DNA of 64,000 nt from Skeletonema tropicum (Eukaryota > Bacillariophyta > Thalassiosirophyceae > Thalassiosirales > Thalassiosiraceae), in contig CM074129.1 of the NCBI GenBank assembly GCA_037178625.1, forward strand, positions 1,550,001 to 1,614,000, given 5' to 3'. The translations under genes and the position numbers were made by a program. This document shows, one piece after another, positions 1-10,224 of this stretch (the first letter of the stretch is position 1; each line of letters starts with the position of its first letter). A model generated the notes under the pieces. That model ran no database searches. It saw only the letters and a program-made list of their open reading frames with translations, and was not told where the DNA came from.

Positions 1-1362
1 TCTTTTGGTGCAGTTTTTGGTGAACTGTCTTTTTTGTCCATTTTAGCCGCTGGTTCTTTTGCAGCCTTGGTAGCGGACTTGGTAGTTGCCTTGGTAGTTG
101 CCTTGGTGGTGGCCTTGGTGGTGGCCTTGGTGGTGGCCTTCGTAGCGGCCTTCGTAGTGGTCTTCGTATTGGCCTTCGTAGCGTTTGTCTTGGTGGTCTT
201 GCTTTTTTTGTCTCGTTTTGGGAGACTCTTTGTGGCAGAGCGTAAGCTGGGTTCCTCTTTCTCTTTTGACCGGCTACCTTCGTTAACATCAGTAATGTCA
301 ATCGATGTCAAATCCACTGGTTCTGTAGCTTCCAAATCGCTGTATAAAATCATCTTAAGTTTCGATGCCTTGTCGCCGTTTACTACCGGTTTTTTACTCT
401 CTTGACTCTTGTACTCCGCATTCTTTAACGGGGGAGATTTTTCTGTCGAGAACGACTTTTTCCCTTTCGCCTGAGACGAGCTCTTCTTTCTGGGGGAAGG
501 GGCTTTTGCTGGAGAAGACTCTCTTTTTGCTGCAAATGAATTCCTCGGTGGGGAGGTCGCTCCTTGGGCCCTGGCTGCTGATATCAACAATAGTTCTGAA
601 GCACTAATAGGCTCCTCCGCATCAAGAGGCTCCACACTTTGCCGGGCCGCAGGTAGCGGTTCCTCGATAAGTGACGTAGATGGTGGAATCTGAATGCTCT
701 GATCGGTTCTTCTATGCAACATAGACAACAGTTCTTCACGATCTCGCTGTTGAGACATTTGAGCATGCATCTGTTGTTGCGCTAACTGATCTTGCAACAA
801 CATTTGCTGCTGTTGCTGGAGCAAGAAATCATCTAATTGAAGAGGCTGGCCATATATATTACCGAACTGGCCTTGCAGTTGTTGCTGGTGCTGAAGTCGC
901 CGTAGTTGGTTTTGGTACTCAAGCTCGGATATGAGGTGTTGTTCTTCAACTTGACGGCGTCTGAGTTCGAGTTCCTGCTGCATGGCTAGGTGACGACCGA
1001 GTGGGGATTGCAGATATTCAACCCCTCCACCATACTGGGCTTCATTCAACTAAAAATAGTGATAAAAGATTGCAGTGAAGAAATAAACATGTCAACGTGA
1101 GTAGGAGATAAAAAAACACGTGTTTTTTCAAGAGATAGATACACAAAATGTGAGCACGAATTTGTGACAAACTGCATTCGTGACCAGCTCCGCCCCCACC
1201 CCCATATTATTCCACAGAAAATAGACGGCTAATAACAATAAGTGAACTTACCGCTCTCATGTAATCGATACTATTGCGCTGTCCCGGATTCCCCCCGAAA
1301 TTGCGTCCCCTATTATTAGGGGCACCATTGCCAGGGGCATAGTTACCGCCGCCACCGTTCAT
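1..1362 (-). CDS. Gln-rich coiled-coil protein with Lys-rich KATT-repeat tail (partial, runs off left edge)
   Basis: Two exons read leftwards. Exon 1 is 1362-1252, starting at the ATG at 1362-1360 (37 codons, Gly/Asn/Arg-rich). A GTAAGT...TTTTTAG intron covers 1251-1050. Exon 2 starts at 1049 in phase 0 and stays open to base 1. The product has a Gly/Asn-rich N-terminus, a Gln/Leu/Arg-rich stretch likely to form a coiled coil, a Ser/Pro/Lys-rich linker, and a basic tail with five consecutive KATT units inside a longer Thr/Lys/Ala run. Such tails resemble histone H1-like or nucleic-acid-binding tails by composition only; no named domain was recognised. The plus-strand frame over the same bases gives a Val/Ala-rich shadow and is not a gene. 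The C-terminus lies outside the window. Confidence 0.7.
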
Positions 1363-2241
1363 TTTTTTCTGGCTTTAAAATTCAGACGGCACAATTCAGC
1401 TGCTTAATTATAGCGGCTTAAGAATAATTGACCGTGAATTAATAACAGCCCCGTGCGTGTAGTGTGAAGGAGCGAAGGCTATAATATTAGATGTGTCAAT
1501 AAAAATAGTGAGAGCGGGAATTTCCCCTGAACAATATTTTTTGTGGATTCGAAGTAAATCAACCACTCTAAAGGGAGGAGGTGTGTACACTTGTACTGTC
1601 AGGAAGAGGGGTGTAGATGAGGGCTGATGGTTGTTGCCTCAATGATGCCGCCATGTATTGAGGTTGAGGAAGCAAACACAAAATATTGTGAGCGATCTTT
1701 TTGCTGGCCGCTGCAGTGGCACCCTCAAACTGAGGAGGAGAGATGTGAACATAAATGGAAGTGCGAAAACCGGTATTGATAATGCATCTTTGATTCTCCC
1801 ACAAAATGGTAGTAGATAGTGTCTGTAAATCTTCGAACGTCTATACGGTAGTAAACCTAGACCCAGTCGGTTGAACTTTCTGGCCAAAGCGAGCGTTGCT
1901 ACAAGAAAAGGGTGATTTTCTGCTGTCGCGCTTCTAAATGTAGCTCAATCTTTGACACGACATCACAACTTTTATCATTCAGAGTTCGCAGCGTAACAAA
2001 TGGGAGTATTTATTGGTGAGACCTCCCCCTGACGAATAAATGACGAACAAATCGAACTTCTCACCACTTCCACTCTTCACCTTTTTTCACACGCACATTC
2101 CCTGACAAGTAGATGTGACACCAAAAATACTTCTACCTGCGGACAACTTCAAGCTATCAGCACTGCAATACAATCATAAAGATACTTGCTCAGCTGCATC
2201 TGTATCTGAATCATAACACGTATTGATAAAATTAGTATATC
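1363..2241. promoter_or_regulatory. Divergent intergenic region between two genes
   Basis: About 880 bp separate the ATG of the leftward Lys-rich gene from the ATG of the rightward membrane-protein gene. It must hold both promoters, since the genes are divergent. Short minus-strand open frames here lack any protein-like pattern. No convincing TATA box or repeat was identified. Confidence 0.4.
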
Positions 2242-3744
2242 ATGAGAAAGCGGAAGTCCTCCGATTGTAGCAACAGTGATGAAGAATCAGTGCAGGCCGC
2301 CGAGCCGCCAGATAGCATAGCTGATGATGCTCTCTCCTCGAAATCAGATGTCAAATGGACGAGAACGCTTTTCCTCGGTCAACTTGGGCAAGGAAAGGCG
2401 ATTTGGGTCCAATGCATGACCATCTTTGTCGCGGCTTTCTTGACTTATTCCTACGATAATGTTGGAAGCAAAAGCAATGTACAAGTTTCAATCATGACGG
2501 TGATAATCATTTTTGGAGCAAGCCCATATGTTGCACATTTGATACCTGCATCAATCGGAGCGTTTGTGGGTGGACAAAATGTCATCGCAGCAACAACAGA
2601 CAATGAAAACACAATATATGCAACTAATTATCTGTGGCTGCTCTTGCTGAGCGTCGTAGTTGGTCTGGTTTGGTGCTTTGTCGTCACTCCTTTCAAGATC
2701 CTTGACGGTGTGGCTGGTCGCTTAGGAACAACGACCTTCATAGGAATGAACATAACGATGCTGTTGTTCTTTGGTCCATTAGGTGTTGTGCAATGGGAGA
2801 GATACATTCTTGGTGTGTATCAAGTGATATTTATCGCAGAGGAAGATACCAGATTGGATATAAGCAACGCATGGAAATGGGCCGATGAAGCTGAATTGGC
2901 AATAGGTTATTTCCTTTCAGTTGTATGGCTTGGAGTAGCAGGTGGAGCAATACGGATTGCTCACAACAACACGCATCCGCCAGAACCATTGAATAACGTT
3001 CTTACTCCTTGCTTGATTGCTCTTACAAGCATGCTGTTGGTAAACTCTGCTAGCTACGAACATGCATATGGTTTGTACAATGGTTTCGCTGTTGGAGCAT
3101 ATGTTGCTATGGCATCTTTACAGAAGATTCCAACCATAAAGAAATTCACTTTGGTTTCCTGTACTGCGGCTATGTGGGGCCTCGCGTTGACTCCTTTCTT
3201 TGTTGGATTCCCAGGGAGTAAGTCTACAAATACACAGACGATTGTGATGCGTTCAAGATTATCGTGTCGTGTTTAACATCTGTTTGATCTCCTTTCATCT
3301 GCAGAATCGGGATTCACTTCCATGATGGGGCATACTACATTTGATTACATCGAAAGGATCGTCAACAAGTGCAAGCACCAGCGTCTTGCTCGTCGTAAAA
3401 AAGAGGCTCAGATGCATCTAGCTAATGACACACAACAAAAAGAGCAAGAGAAACAATCTCTTCGACCAGCAGCCCCTGTGGGTGATGATGAGGCTACTTC
3501 AACATTGGCTCATCATTCTCACAGCCACAAGCCACAACGGGAAAATTCTGTTCTATTGAAGCATCAGCGGCGTCAACAAAGTCGTCTGAGGCATTACCAA
3601 GATCAAAAACAGGATAATGGGTCAGGCTTCGACAGCAATTCAAAGTTGCAACATCGCGGTTGGTCAGCTACTCAAACTGATGCAGCAGATGGATGGCAGC
3701 ATACCTTGGAATCGCACCAGGACAACAATAATAATATAGTCTGA
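2242..3744 (+). CDS. Multi-pass membrane protein of unknown function
   Basis: Two exons: 2242-3217 and 3305-3744, with a GTAAGT...CTGCAG intron at 3218-3304. Splicing joins ...GFPG to KSGFTS in frame and gives 471 aa. The first ~45 residues are charged and cytosolic-looking. Residues ~50-340 hold about eight hydrophobic spans, including one rich in small residues (ASIGAFVGG). The last ~130 residues are hydrophilic, rich in Gln, His and Lys, and probably cytoplasmic. I do not recognise the family; a transporter or channel is possible but unproven. The intron is 87 bp, so reading through it keeps frame but meets a stop, which supports splicing. Diverged fragments of this gene's 3' end recur at 7905-8143 and 8805-8900. 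Confidence 0.75.
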
Positions 3745-4231
3745 AGTAGCGAACTACAACTTCATTGCTGTTTAGGTTTAGGACATAAGTTAATATATAT
3801 TCAATAGGCTTAGATCCTCAACAATATCCTTTTCAACTATCATTATAATTTCCAAGGAGTCTTTTCCTCTTCACGATACCTAACGCTGCCAAAACCCGCA
3901 CGGAGATATGACAATGGCAAAGCAAGGAGCGGGATAGTGGTTCTACACAACCATATTGTAGATCAAGTGTTGTTCCAATTCACTTACTATTCTCTTAGTC
4001 TCGGTTGTTATCATATCCGATCCATTGAAACCTCAGTAGGGTGCATTTTATTTTCTCTCTAAACAAATACTTACATTCACACTACTTTGTACAAGCCTTG
4101 TTGTTCGGTACAAATTTTTCCTTCATTTACCTGGCCGATCTCTTTCCAAATTCCAATATGTACACTTGACTCAGCAACATTTCTTTATCAGCACTATACG
4201 TCCAAGTTTTGCAGATAAGCTGCTGATAGAT
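3745..4231. other. 3' intergenic region with remnant of a lipocalin-like gene end
   Basis: Between two convergent genes. Bases ~3855-3900, read on the minus strand, match the last codons of the gene at 9001-10224 (GFGSV-YREEEK). The tract around 4070-4180 matches 8150-8235. Nothing else coding is seen. Confidence 0.6.
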
Positions 4232-5786
4232 CTAAGCACTTTCAGTTCCGCCGCATTCGCCAGAGTCATCCTTCGGTTGTTGAGGTAGGCTAGCGGTAGC
4301 GGGGAGTTCGTGGTTTGTGGACTGATTAAGGTGACTCGGCAGTGAGCCTTGACCAGAGCAAACATTATTTGAGGATTGAGATAGCATACCAGATGCAGAT
4401 GTCAGGCGGCCTGGGATTTTGATATCCAATGCTGCAGCCAGGGCGTTCAGTCGTGACTTGTCCTCTTGCTTTCGTATTGTCGAATATTTGGGTTGGAAAT
4501 GAATAACAGAGTGCAAGAACTGGAAATGACGTGTGGGTTCTATGTGAGATAGATAGAACTAGAAGAAATAAACGTTTCTTCATTGAAATGAAAGTCTTCA
4601 TACACTTACCCCTGGAAGAGTCTTCATACAAGCCGTCAGTGCTAGGATGAAGAACAAGGCCCAAGACAGATCAGTGAGCAATAATAATCAGCAAGGAGCA
4701 AGGTAGATGCAGACGAAAGCATATTTTGCGCGAAGACACTTACTCCATACCCACATCGGCAAGTTAAGATCAAGGATGGCAACGAAGATAGTGTAAAAAA
4801 TGATCGGAACAAGCAAAAACTGCTGGGCAAATATATACAGCAGTCTCTGTCTTGTTGCCGCAATTGTTTTCTTGCGCTTGCGTTCGCCATCCCCTTCGAC
4901 GGCAAATCTATCCATTCGTTTCTCTGTGCGGTGAACAAATCGTACTAAACTGATCATGCAGAAAGACGATACTGCCACACAAGCGATCCCATAAAGTAAT
5001 CCAGCTATTCCCCACACTTTGAACCACTTTGTTTCTTGATCTCTACCAAAGACTGCCATGCAATATGCCCAGCCCCCTGACTTTGATGGGATAAAAATAG
5101 TCCACGAAATTGATACATAAAACAGACCACATGCCCAAGAGAAGCCGTAAAGAAAGAACGTCCAATATCTGCCTCTTAGCTCTCTCTGTTGTTTTCCTCG
5201 GCATACAGTTAGCAAGTCTAAGAGAGAAGAAATTGAATAAAAAGTGAGTCATTCCCTCAAAACTAAAAACGAAGAACGAAGATAAACGTAATGCAATACT
5301 GCAGATGAAAAAGGGTCATAAACTCACATGTCGATGCTAGCACACACCTAAAACAACCGGCAGCTACCAGGAAAAATATACAAAGATAACCCTGAGCTGT
5401 GCATGTAGCTTGATTACCGGCTGCGAAAGGGTATCCTGTCTCCTTCGGGATGAGCCACCTGTAATAATCATATCATCGCATCAGAAAAGGTGAGAAGACT
5501 GTGAGAGAAATCACGACCTGCATATATGATAATGATAATGCTACGATATCTATGTTTCTTCACTTACGAATTGAGAAAATGTGGAAAGAGGCTGTAACCA
5601 ATATCGGCAATGGCCGTGTGAACCAATAGATATAATGTCGGTGGAAAACACTCATTCGATTTTTTTCCTATCCCAACGTTTCTTGACGTCGCGGACGATG
5701 AAGACTGAGCCGATAATAGATGCAGCTGCACATATTTTTTCCGCACAAATCAATGTCAGCTGCTGTTTGTAAAGATGTTGGTCCAT
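4232..5786 (-). CDS. Seven-transmembrane GPCR-like receptor, five exons, one-base frameshift in exon 1
   Basis: Exons on the minus strand: 5786-5568, 5458-5328, 5217-4744, 4641-4610 (only 32 bp) and 4519-4232. All junctions are GT-AG, mostly GTAAGTG or GTGAGT donors, and phases match. The ~380-aa product has seven hydrophobic spans. Features typical of cAMP-receptor-like/Frizzled-fold GPCRs are visible: an N-terminal GSVFIV span, a CTAQGYL motif opening TM3, a Trp-rich TM4, and LPMWVW before TM7, which ends in LPGFLHSVIHF. The tail is about 80 residues, Ser/Gln-rich. One problem: an A7 run (plus strand T7 at 5660-5666) puts exon 1 out of frame; six As would restore it exactly. This may be a sequence error or a genuine lesion. 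Ligand and G-protein coupling are unknown. Confidence 0.7.
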
Positions 5787-5863
5787 CTTGCTGCTTGCGA
5801 TGACGAGGTTCACCGGTCACCGACAACCACGACCTTTTCACCGAACAAACTTTGAAATCGGTA

Positions 5864-5865
<2 letters not shown>

Positions 5866-5915
<50 letters not shown>
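5866..5915. repeat. (CT)n microsatellite
   Basis: About 50 bp of uninterrupted CT dinucleotides upstream of the GPCR-like gene, so in its promoter side. The surrounding 5787-6084 shows no gene. Confidence 0.9.
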
Positions 5916-5918
<3 letters not shown>

Positions 5919-6084
5919 GTCTCTGTCTCTCTATCTACAAGTAGAATAAGTGCATCGGAACAGAACAGGCCGTCCTAGTTCAAAGTTCATCGATATCTCT
6001 CGTAATCAATTGCCATGCCAGGGTAGTGTGAGTTTGGCGGGGTTCGGGCTTCTTACTTCTTAGGTTTTTTTGTGTTAGTGTGAG

Positions 6085-6998
6085 TAGCGTAATGGAATTT
6101 CAAAAGGGTGAAATTTCACTACTGCAACTTTCGTGAAATTTACAGGGTGAAAGTTGCACCAATTTTGGCCAACAATGAAATTTCACAAAAATTCTGGCGC
6201 GAACGGATGGTACTGAACCAACACGTAGCACAAAAATAACCTAAGACCCTTCATTCCACCAACCACCAAACCCCACTTGATGTGTTTCCTCTGTGACCCA
6301 AACTCTCGTGTGTGGAGGGAGTTGTTCTACCTGCAGACTAACAAGGCTGCGCTCGTAAGGAAGATGATCGAGTGGTATGTGCCTTTGGGTGAAGATGGTT
6401 CTGATGAGATGCGGAGGAGAGTTAAAAAGGATTTTGAGGACTTTGATACTCAAAACAATGACTGGTTTCATTCTTTTGACGTTCCACTTCCATCGCTTCC
6501 ATCTTTGGAACAGCTGCAACAGAACAACAAGTCTTTTAGTATCAAAAATGTGGTACAGTATGTGGAATCAACTGGTGCTATTTCTGGTCGCATCACGTGG
6601 TTTGAATGTTATGCAGGATCATCTGACTTCTATCGATTGGTTGCTAAGCCTCTAATGTCTATGGGAACTGTCGGATCGATGGATTGTGAGCGTAGGGCCA
6701 AACCTCTGAAGAACAGCATTCTTGTGAAGGATAGGAATAGGATGAAGGATCCAACTGGTGTTGCACTTCTTCGAGGGAAGGAAAACCTCCGTCATATCAT
6801 GGATGCGAAGAAGATGCTTGGAAAGAAGCTTGCTGACAGTCTCTCTTAGAGTGATGTGTTGACTGCAGAGTGCAAAGTATTACGACTATCTCAGGATAAG
6901 CTAGAGTGAAATTTAATCCCTTGAAATTTCTGAAATTTCTGAAATTTCAACCTGCAATTTTCAACCCCCTCCAAAAATGGTGAAATTCCATTACGCTA
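6085..6998 (+). mobile_element. Deleted hAT-type DNA transposon with 8-bp target duplication
   Basis: The termini are inverted copies of TAGCGTAATGGAATTTCA, at 6085 inward and ending at 6998 on the other side. Both sides are flanked by the direct repeat AGTGTGAG (6077-6084 and 6999-7006). An 8-bp target duplication is the hallmark of the hAT superfamily, and the internal ORF agrees. At 914 bp it lacks most of a transposase. Subterminal copies of 'gaaatttca' motifs occur near both ends, probably transposase-binding sites. Confidence 0.9.
6280..6849 (+). pseudogene. hAT transposase C-terminal remnant
   Basis: This 189-aa ORF lies wholly inside the 914-bp transposon. It ends with the hAT C-terminal dimerisation pattern: a Phe/Tyr-rich stretch, then a CERRAKPLKN segment followed by RNRM and a KENL helix, as in hAT transposases where a conserved Glu-Arg and Arg-Asn-Arg close the domain. 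The zinc-finger and most of the DDE catalytic part are missing. The product is therefore a decayed fragment and unlikely to move the element by itself. It could still be a binding or dimerising repressor, which is speculation. Confidence 0.7.
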
Positions 6999-7036
6999 AG
7001 TGTGAGGGGGTTGCGTGTGCGTCTTGCCTGCGTCTT

Positions 7037-7624
7037 GCTAGCGGCGCCAAAAATTGAGACATGCCAAAAATTGAGACAAAATTTATCCAGCGCACTCTCA
7101 CACAAAACTCACACAAATGTAGCTTATAACCATGTCAGCACACCCCACTACTACAGCCCATAAATACATATTCGACAAAAAAGGCGAGTGTAGATGCCAA
7201 ACTAAACACTATCCGAATATAGTTATTCGTCGGTTGACCTATTTATATCTATTCCACATGGAGTTATCTTCAATTGTTCCTGGGTGATTTTCCACATTTT
7301 TACTAGTTAAAATCACTAAGTAAAATCGTCTCAACACCCCATCTGACCCATGCTAATCTACCACGTCAGGATGAATACAGCAGTTACAATGTTGACCAGT
7401 GGCTCAAATGAAAGCTCTTTATATATGCTGTCATTATATGGCCGATGATTGTGGTGCTACGCCAAGAATGATGCATATCGGGGCCGCAACAGTAAAAATG
7501 TCGAGGATAGGGAGGAGTTTTGTGAGATGGCCTCGCTCATCTTGCTAGCTTTTGCTTCTTATTTTTGTCTCAAATAAGTTCCACGTGGACAAATTGAGAT
7601 GTCTCAATTTTTGGCGCCGCTAGC
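7037..7624. mobile_element. 588-bp MITE with long perfect terminal inverted repeats
   Basis: The first 26 bases (from GCTAGCGGCGCCAAAAATTG) are the exact reverse complement of the last 26. A second copy of CCAAAAATTGAGACA follows the left end, and 'TTTTTGTCTCAA' lies near the right end. The GCTAGC palindrome at each outer edge leaves the target duplication ambiguous; TA or CTAG fit. There is no ORF. It is non-autonomous. Confidence 0.85.
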
Positions 7625-7904
7625 TTGCTTTGAAAGTTACTTAAAGGCCGATTACCGGTGTATCTCCTTCAGCAGGAAGGTTCTCTTCTTATACCAGTTC
7701 CGCTGTTCCATTTCTCCATTTGATACCAGTCGTGAACCATGAACAGGTAAATACTCGTTCACGCGTGCGTGGTGGACAAATTTGGGGTCCCAATGACTCA
7801 CATTTTGTGGTCCGCACAAGGAGAGCGGTTACTTAAGTATGCCGGAAATCACTGGGTATGGTGCTTGGGTGGAAGGTGGAAGAACCATGCAGGATGCAAA
7901 CTAC

Positions 7905-8143
7905 TGGGCTGAGGCTGAGGCATTATCAACATAAAAAAACAGGATTAAGGTTACGGACCAAGCAGCTTCAAAACTTAGTCAAAGTTGCAGTTGCAGCATC
8001 GTGGTTGGAGGTGGAGGGCTCCTCAACCTCAAACTGATGTATGTATAGGATTGATGGCAGCATACATAGACACTAAAATTAGAATCTCAGCAAGACAACA
8101 GAAATGATGTAATCTGAGGCTGAAGTAGCGAACTGCATTGTTA
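7905..8143 (+). pseudogene. Degraded copy of the 3' end of the membrane-protein gene
   Basis: Aligns by eye with ~3590-3760. Shared tracts include the 'aaaacaggat' region, 'caaagttgca', 'catcg-ggttgg', 'aaactgatg', 'gatggcagcatac' and 'tgaagtagcgaact'. Insertions disrupt the frame, so it cannot encode the tail domain. Confidence 0.65.
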
Positions 8144-8804
8144 GGGACGATTCCTTACATTCACACTACTTTGTGTATATGGCTATATCGGCGATATCTT
8201 TCCAGCACAGAGGTGCACTTGACTCAGCAAACACTCAGCGCTTCTCCTCCAAGTTTTACAGACTGTGACATCTGAAGTTCAGGTGAAGTCAACATCAGCA
8301 ACTACAATATTGGTGATTACATGAGTATCAGTCGTATTCCGCCACGCCGTTCCAAATCTAAAGTTCTACTCTTGGTACTTCTCAGCGGATGTGTTGAAAG
8401 ATAGTATTTCTTGGAGAAGATCTTTGTGGGAGTTAAATTCATAATACTTATCATCATGATCATGTACACATTCACTATTTTCACTTAGATCGTCATGAAA
8501 TAGTGCGTCACTTTCTTTATCGTACTTCTCTTGTCTCTTGACCTTGTACTTACATTAAACCAGAAATATCAAAAGCAATAATATATCGTATATATCAGTC
8601 CTCTATCTTCTCTGAGTCTCTGAACCTAAATGTCACACTAAGCCGCTGTCATCTGGCACACATCCTACATACAACATCTTTGTGTGAAGTATGCAGTTTC
8701 CTTGAGCATTTTATCTCCGCTACAGGCCACAGCCACGGAAACTATTCATTGATATTCAAAGCGTTGTACATGTACATACGAGGAAGACGCGTAAGATGTC
8801 ATCA

Positions 8805-8900
8805 CAGGTCTCTTTATCATCGTGGTTAGTGGGCTATCAAACTGCAGTCGATGGATGCCAGCATAGGGATCGCAACAAGTTGAAGTAGTGAACAGAACAA
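8805..8900 (+). pseudogene. Second degraded copy of the membrane-protein gene end
   Basis: Aligns with ~3650-3755: 'catcg-ggtt', 'caaactg', 'gatggatg-cagcata', 'gaagtag-gaac'. Only about 100 bp remain. It runs directly into sequence convergent with the gene at 9001-10224, matching the order seen at 3.7-3.9 kb. Confidence 0.55.
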
Positions 8901-9000
8901 CGTGTCTAGGTTGGGGACAAAAGTATCGTATTTGGGGCACTTGAAATAGGCTCCGATCTTCAGTCCTCAGGATTACTCTTTTCAGCCACCGATATCATTC

Positions 9001-10224
9001 TCAAAGATTCTTTTCCTCTTCACGATAACTAACGCTGCCAAACCCATCTTCGCTGCTGTCAAACGAACGCAGCACGGATCGTCTACACAGCTTTGAATCA
9101 ATCACATCAAAATGTGACAGCTCGATACCCTGTGACGACTCTTTGGAGTGGAACTGAATGAATACATTTTGGGGCAGTCGAATGGAATCACCATCCGTTG
9201 TCTCCTCAATCACAGTGCTTTTCACAGCGTCATCCAACATCCACACATCCTCACCACTCTTGACCCTCTTGACCCCAAATACATCACCATACACAATATC
9301 TTTCCCAATAGTTTTCATGACACTTCGTGCATCCAAGCCGCCTGAATTATATTGAGGTCCAGACCATCGTGTTCCCTGCGTAGATGTTGTGGAGTAGAGT
9401 CTTTCAATGTTCATTGTGATGGTGTCTTTGATTATTTGATTGGATGTTGTGTCAATCGTAAAGGATATACGTATTCTTCTTGGGTATACTTGTTCCGTAC
9501 CATCGTTCTTAGTAGTAGCATCATCATCTTGATCATCATCTGTAATAACCTCTGAGGATACCTGAAATATCGTTTCCATAGCCACCAACTGATCTGGTGC
9601 CGATGATGGACCAACCTTCTTATCCAACACAAGAACATCTTGCTCCTTCCCATCCTTCCATTTGACACATCGACTCTCATTCGATTGTAGATTGTATTCC
9701 TCGACCTTTTTCATCGTTTCCAAATTATCAATACCACAACCCACCTCAGGCAACACCATAATCGTTGTTCGCTCCATTATCATCTTTTGATTCATTTTTT
9801 CTTGATTTTCTTCTTCCAAGAAAAAATCCTCGGAGACCAACACCTCCAAATAACTCGGAATATCCCCCCATTCAATCATACTCTCGGGGACTAAATGTTC
9901 TGGAACGGGTATCAATGCCCCGGTTTTGGAAGAGAATGTTGCAGAGAGGCCGGCGTGGTCGCCACCTGAAGCGATGGAGCCGAGTAGTGCTGTATTGGAG
10001 GCGGATGAGGAAGACTCTGTCGTCATAATGTCAGAAGATGTGACATGGCGGTGGTGATGGCTGCTACTGCTACTTTTTAAGTGGCGATTTCTTGTTGTTA
10101 TCGCTGTTGGTGCAAATGAGGTGATTGGCCTCGCTTGAGTGAGCAAGTGAAGGAGGAGTGGTGACGAAGGTATTGCTGCCGCTGCCCTCATCATGGTCGA
10201 TACAAATAAATTTTGGAGGATCAT
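9001..10224 (-). CDS. Uncharacterised protein with organelle-type leader, possibly lipocalin-like (DUF3598-like)
   Basis: A single-exon gene of 407 aa starting at the ATG at 10224. The first ~50 residues are Ala/Ser/Thr-rich with few acids and contain SFAPTA, resembling the Phe-containing cleavage motif of diatom plastid precursors, although the leading hydrophobic segment is weak. The rest is mixed alpha/beta with alternating hydrophobics. The C-terminal part (LPQNVFIQF ... IELSHF ... CRRSVLRSF ... GFGSVSYREEE) resembles the end of DUF3598/lipocalin-like beta-barrels by pattern, which I hold as a weak suggestion. An acidic DDD-rich insert sits near residue 235. Its last codons lie in sequence also present at 3855-3900, which marks an old duplication. 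Confidence 0.65.
   Translation of the reverse strand: MILQNLFVSTMMRAAAAIPSSPLLLHLLTQARPITSFAPTAITTRNRHLKSSSSSHHHRHVTSSDIMTTESSSSASNTALLGSIASGGDHAGLSATFSSKTGALIPVPEHLVPESMIEWGDIPSYLEVLVSEDFFLEEENQEKMNQKMIMERTTIMVLPEVGCGIDNLETMKKVEEYNLQSNESRCVKWKDGKEQDVLVLDKKVGPSSAPDQLVAMETIFQVSSEVITDDDQDDDATTKNDGTEQVYPRRIRISFTIDTTSNQIIKDTITMNIERLYSTTSTQGTRWSGPQYNSGGLDARSVMKTIGKDIVYGDVFGVKRVKSGEDVWMLDDAVKSTVIEETTDGDSIRLPQNVFIQFHSKESSQGIELSHFDVIDSKLCRRSVLRSFDSSEDGFGSVSYREEEKNL

Larger units (their letters stand above)
7625..9000. other. Gene-poor stretch made of degraded duplicated sequence
   Basis: No intact gene. Holds two separate broken copies of the 3' end of the membrane-protein gene (7905-8143, 8805-8900) and flanking sequence matching 4070-4180 (at 8150-8235). 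Sequence 8925-9050 matches 3785-3895. The remainder (7640-7900, 8240-8780) shows no recognisable feature. Confidence 0.6.

Noticed and set aside
34..405. 123-codon Val/Ala-rich plus-strand ORF
   Set aside because: It is antisense to the KATT-repeat tail of the leftward gene, which has a proper start, intron and protein-like composition.
1568..1887. Overlapping minus-strand ORFs of about 80 codons in the first intergenic region
   Set aside because: No domain, no codon bias visible, overlapping in different frames, and located where two divergent promoters must lie.
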